NCBI GenBank assembly: GCA_038046785.1
Contig: JBBSVM010000001.1
Location: 1-64,000, forward strand
Source of the DNA: JAHFTW01 sp038046785
GTDB lineage: Archaea; Thermoplasmatota; E2; JACPAO01; JAHFTW01
DNA length: 64,000 nt
Direction of reading: 5' to 3'
The translations under genes were made by a program, and so were the position numbers. Under the pieces are notes generated by a model. That model worked only from the letters and a program-made list of their open reading frames with translations. It was not told the DNA's origin and ran no database searches. Positions 63,824 through 64,000 of this stretch are shown here, in pieces; position 1 is the first letter of the stretch; each line of letters opens with the position of its first letter.

Positions 63824-64000
63824 ATGACGGAGCGGCCCGTTCGCGTGCTCGTCGCCAAGCCTGGCCTGGACGGCCACGACCGCGGCGCCAAAGTGGTCGC
63901 CCGCGCGCTTCGCGATGCTGGCTTCGAGGTCATCTACACCGGCCTGCGCCAGACGCCGCAGCAGATTGTCGCCGCCGCGGTCCAGGAGGACGTCGACCTG
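63824..64000 (+). CDS. methylmalonyl-CoA mutase, B12-binding small subunit (5' part)
   Basis: The gene is cut by the right window edge; 59 codons are visible. VRVLVAKPGLDGHDRGAKVV contains the DxHxxG motif whose His is the lower axial ligand of cobalamin, followed by RDAGFEVIYTGLRQTPQQIV, both diagnostic of the C-terminal domain of methylmalonyl-CoA mutase. Here it is a separate protein, complementary to the large subunit encoded 44 kb upstream. It has its own promoter, so the two halves of the enzyme are expressed from separate units. Confidence 0.93.
   Translation, partial: MTERPVRVLVAKPGLDGHDRGAKVVARALRDAGFEVIYTGLRQTPQQIVAAAVQEDVDL

Overview
The window is a gene-dense, GC-rich (roughly two thirds G+C by eye) stretch of an archaeal chromosome. 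Archaeal markers are a TATA-binding protein, an S15/S13e-type ribosomal protein, KEOPS subunits (Kae1, Bud32, Pcc1), an archaeal CCA-adding enzyme, a short archaeal triosephosphate isomerase, an archaeal-type HMG-CoA synthase/thiolase/DUF35 operon, TATA boxes about 25-28 bp upstream of start codons (leaderless mRNAs), and frequent GTG/TTG starts with ATGA or TGATG overlaps. Bacterial-type GyrA/GyrB and an SMC-ScpA-ScpB operon, with high GC, fit a mesophilic Euryarchaeota/Thermoplasmatota lineage. The exact lineage is an inference. I see no rRNA, CRISPR array, transposase or phage gene. Layout, 0-14 kb: the 3' part of a 2-oxoacid:ferredoxin oxidoreductase beta subunit; a minus-strand group with an RNB exoribonuclease and triosephosphate isomerase; small zinc-ribbon genes; asparaginyl-tRNA synthetase; the conserved Kae1-Bud32-ITPase cluster; a DUF4332-like membrane protein; a radical SAM protein. 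14-25.6 kb: the translation-linked cluster rps15-DHH phosphoesterase-Pcc1; a SlyD-like FKBP; methylmalonyl-CoA mutase large subunit, epimerase and biotin ligase; then HMG-CoA synthase-thiolase-DUF35 (mevalonate entry). 25.7-34 kb: a five-gene envelope-associated operon (transglutaminase/Ig-like membrane protein, polytopic protein, MoxR AAA+ ATPase, DUF58 protein, polytopic protein), ending beside tRNA-Met and tRNA-Ala genes. 34-51 kb: secreted and anchored proteins, TBP, CCA-adding enzyme, an MBL hydrolase, an HD hydrolase, a site-2 protease, a HAD phosphatase, an XRE regulator with a lipoprotein, and FAD glycerol-3-phosphate dehydrogenase. 51-61.5 kb: smc-scpA-scpB followed directly by gyrB-gyrA, a chromosome-organisation block. 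The end holds a large secreted protein and the start of the methylmalonyl-CoA mutase B12-binding subunit, 44 kb from its large subunit. The most unusual points are: (1) at least six intergenic inverted repeats built from a ~9-bp CAGATT-like unit, one of them a ~194-bp near-complete palindrome; (2) a thiolase that has Gly where the nucleophilic Cys is expected, inside an otherwise canonical mevalonate operon; (3) a methylmalonyl-CoA epimerase with Gln in place of the first metal-binding His; (4) a duplicated tRNA-Met 3' end that supplies the stop codon of the neighbouring gene; (5) the MoxR/DUF58/transglutaminase operon, whose biochemical role I cannot name.
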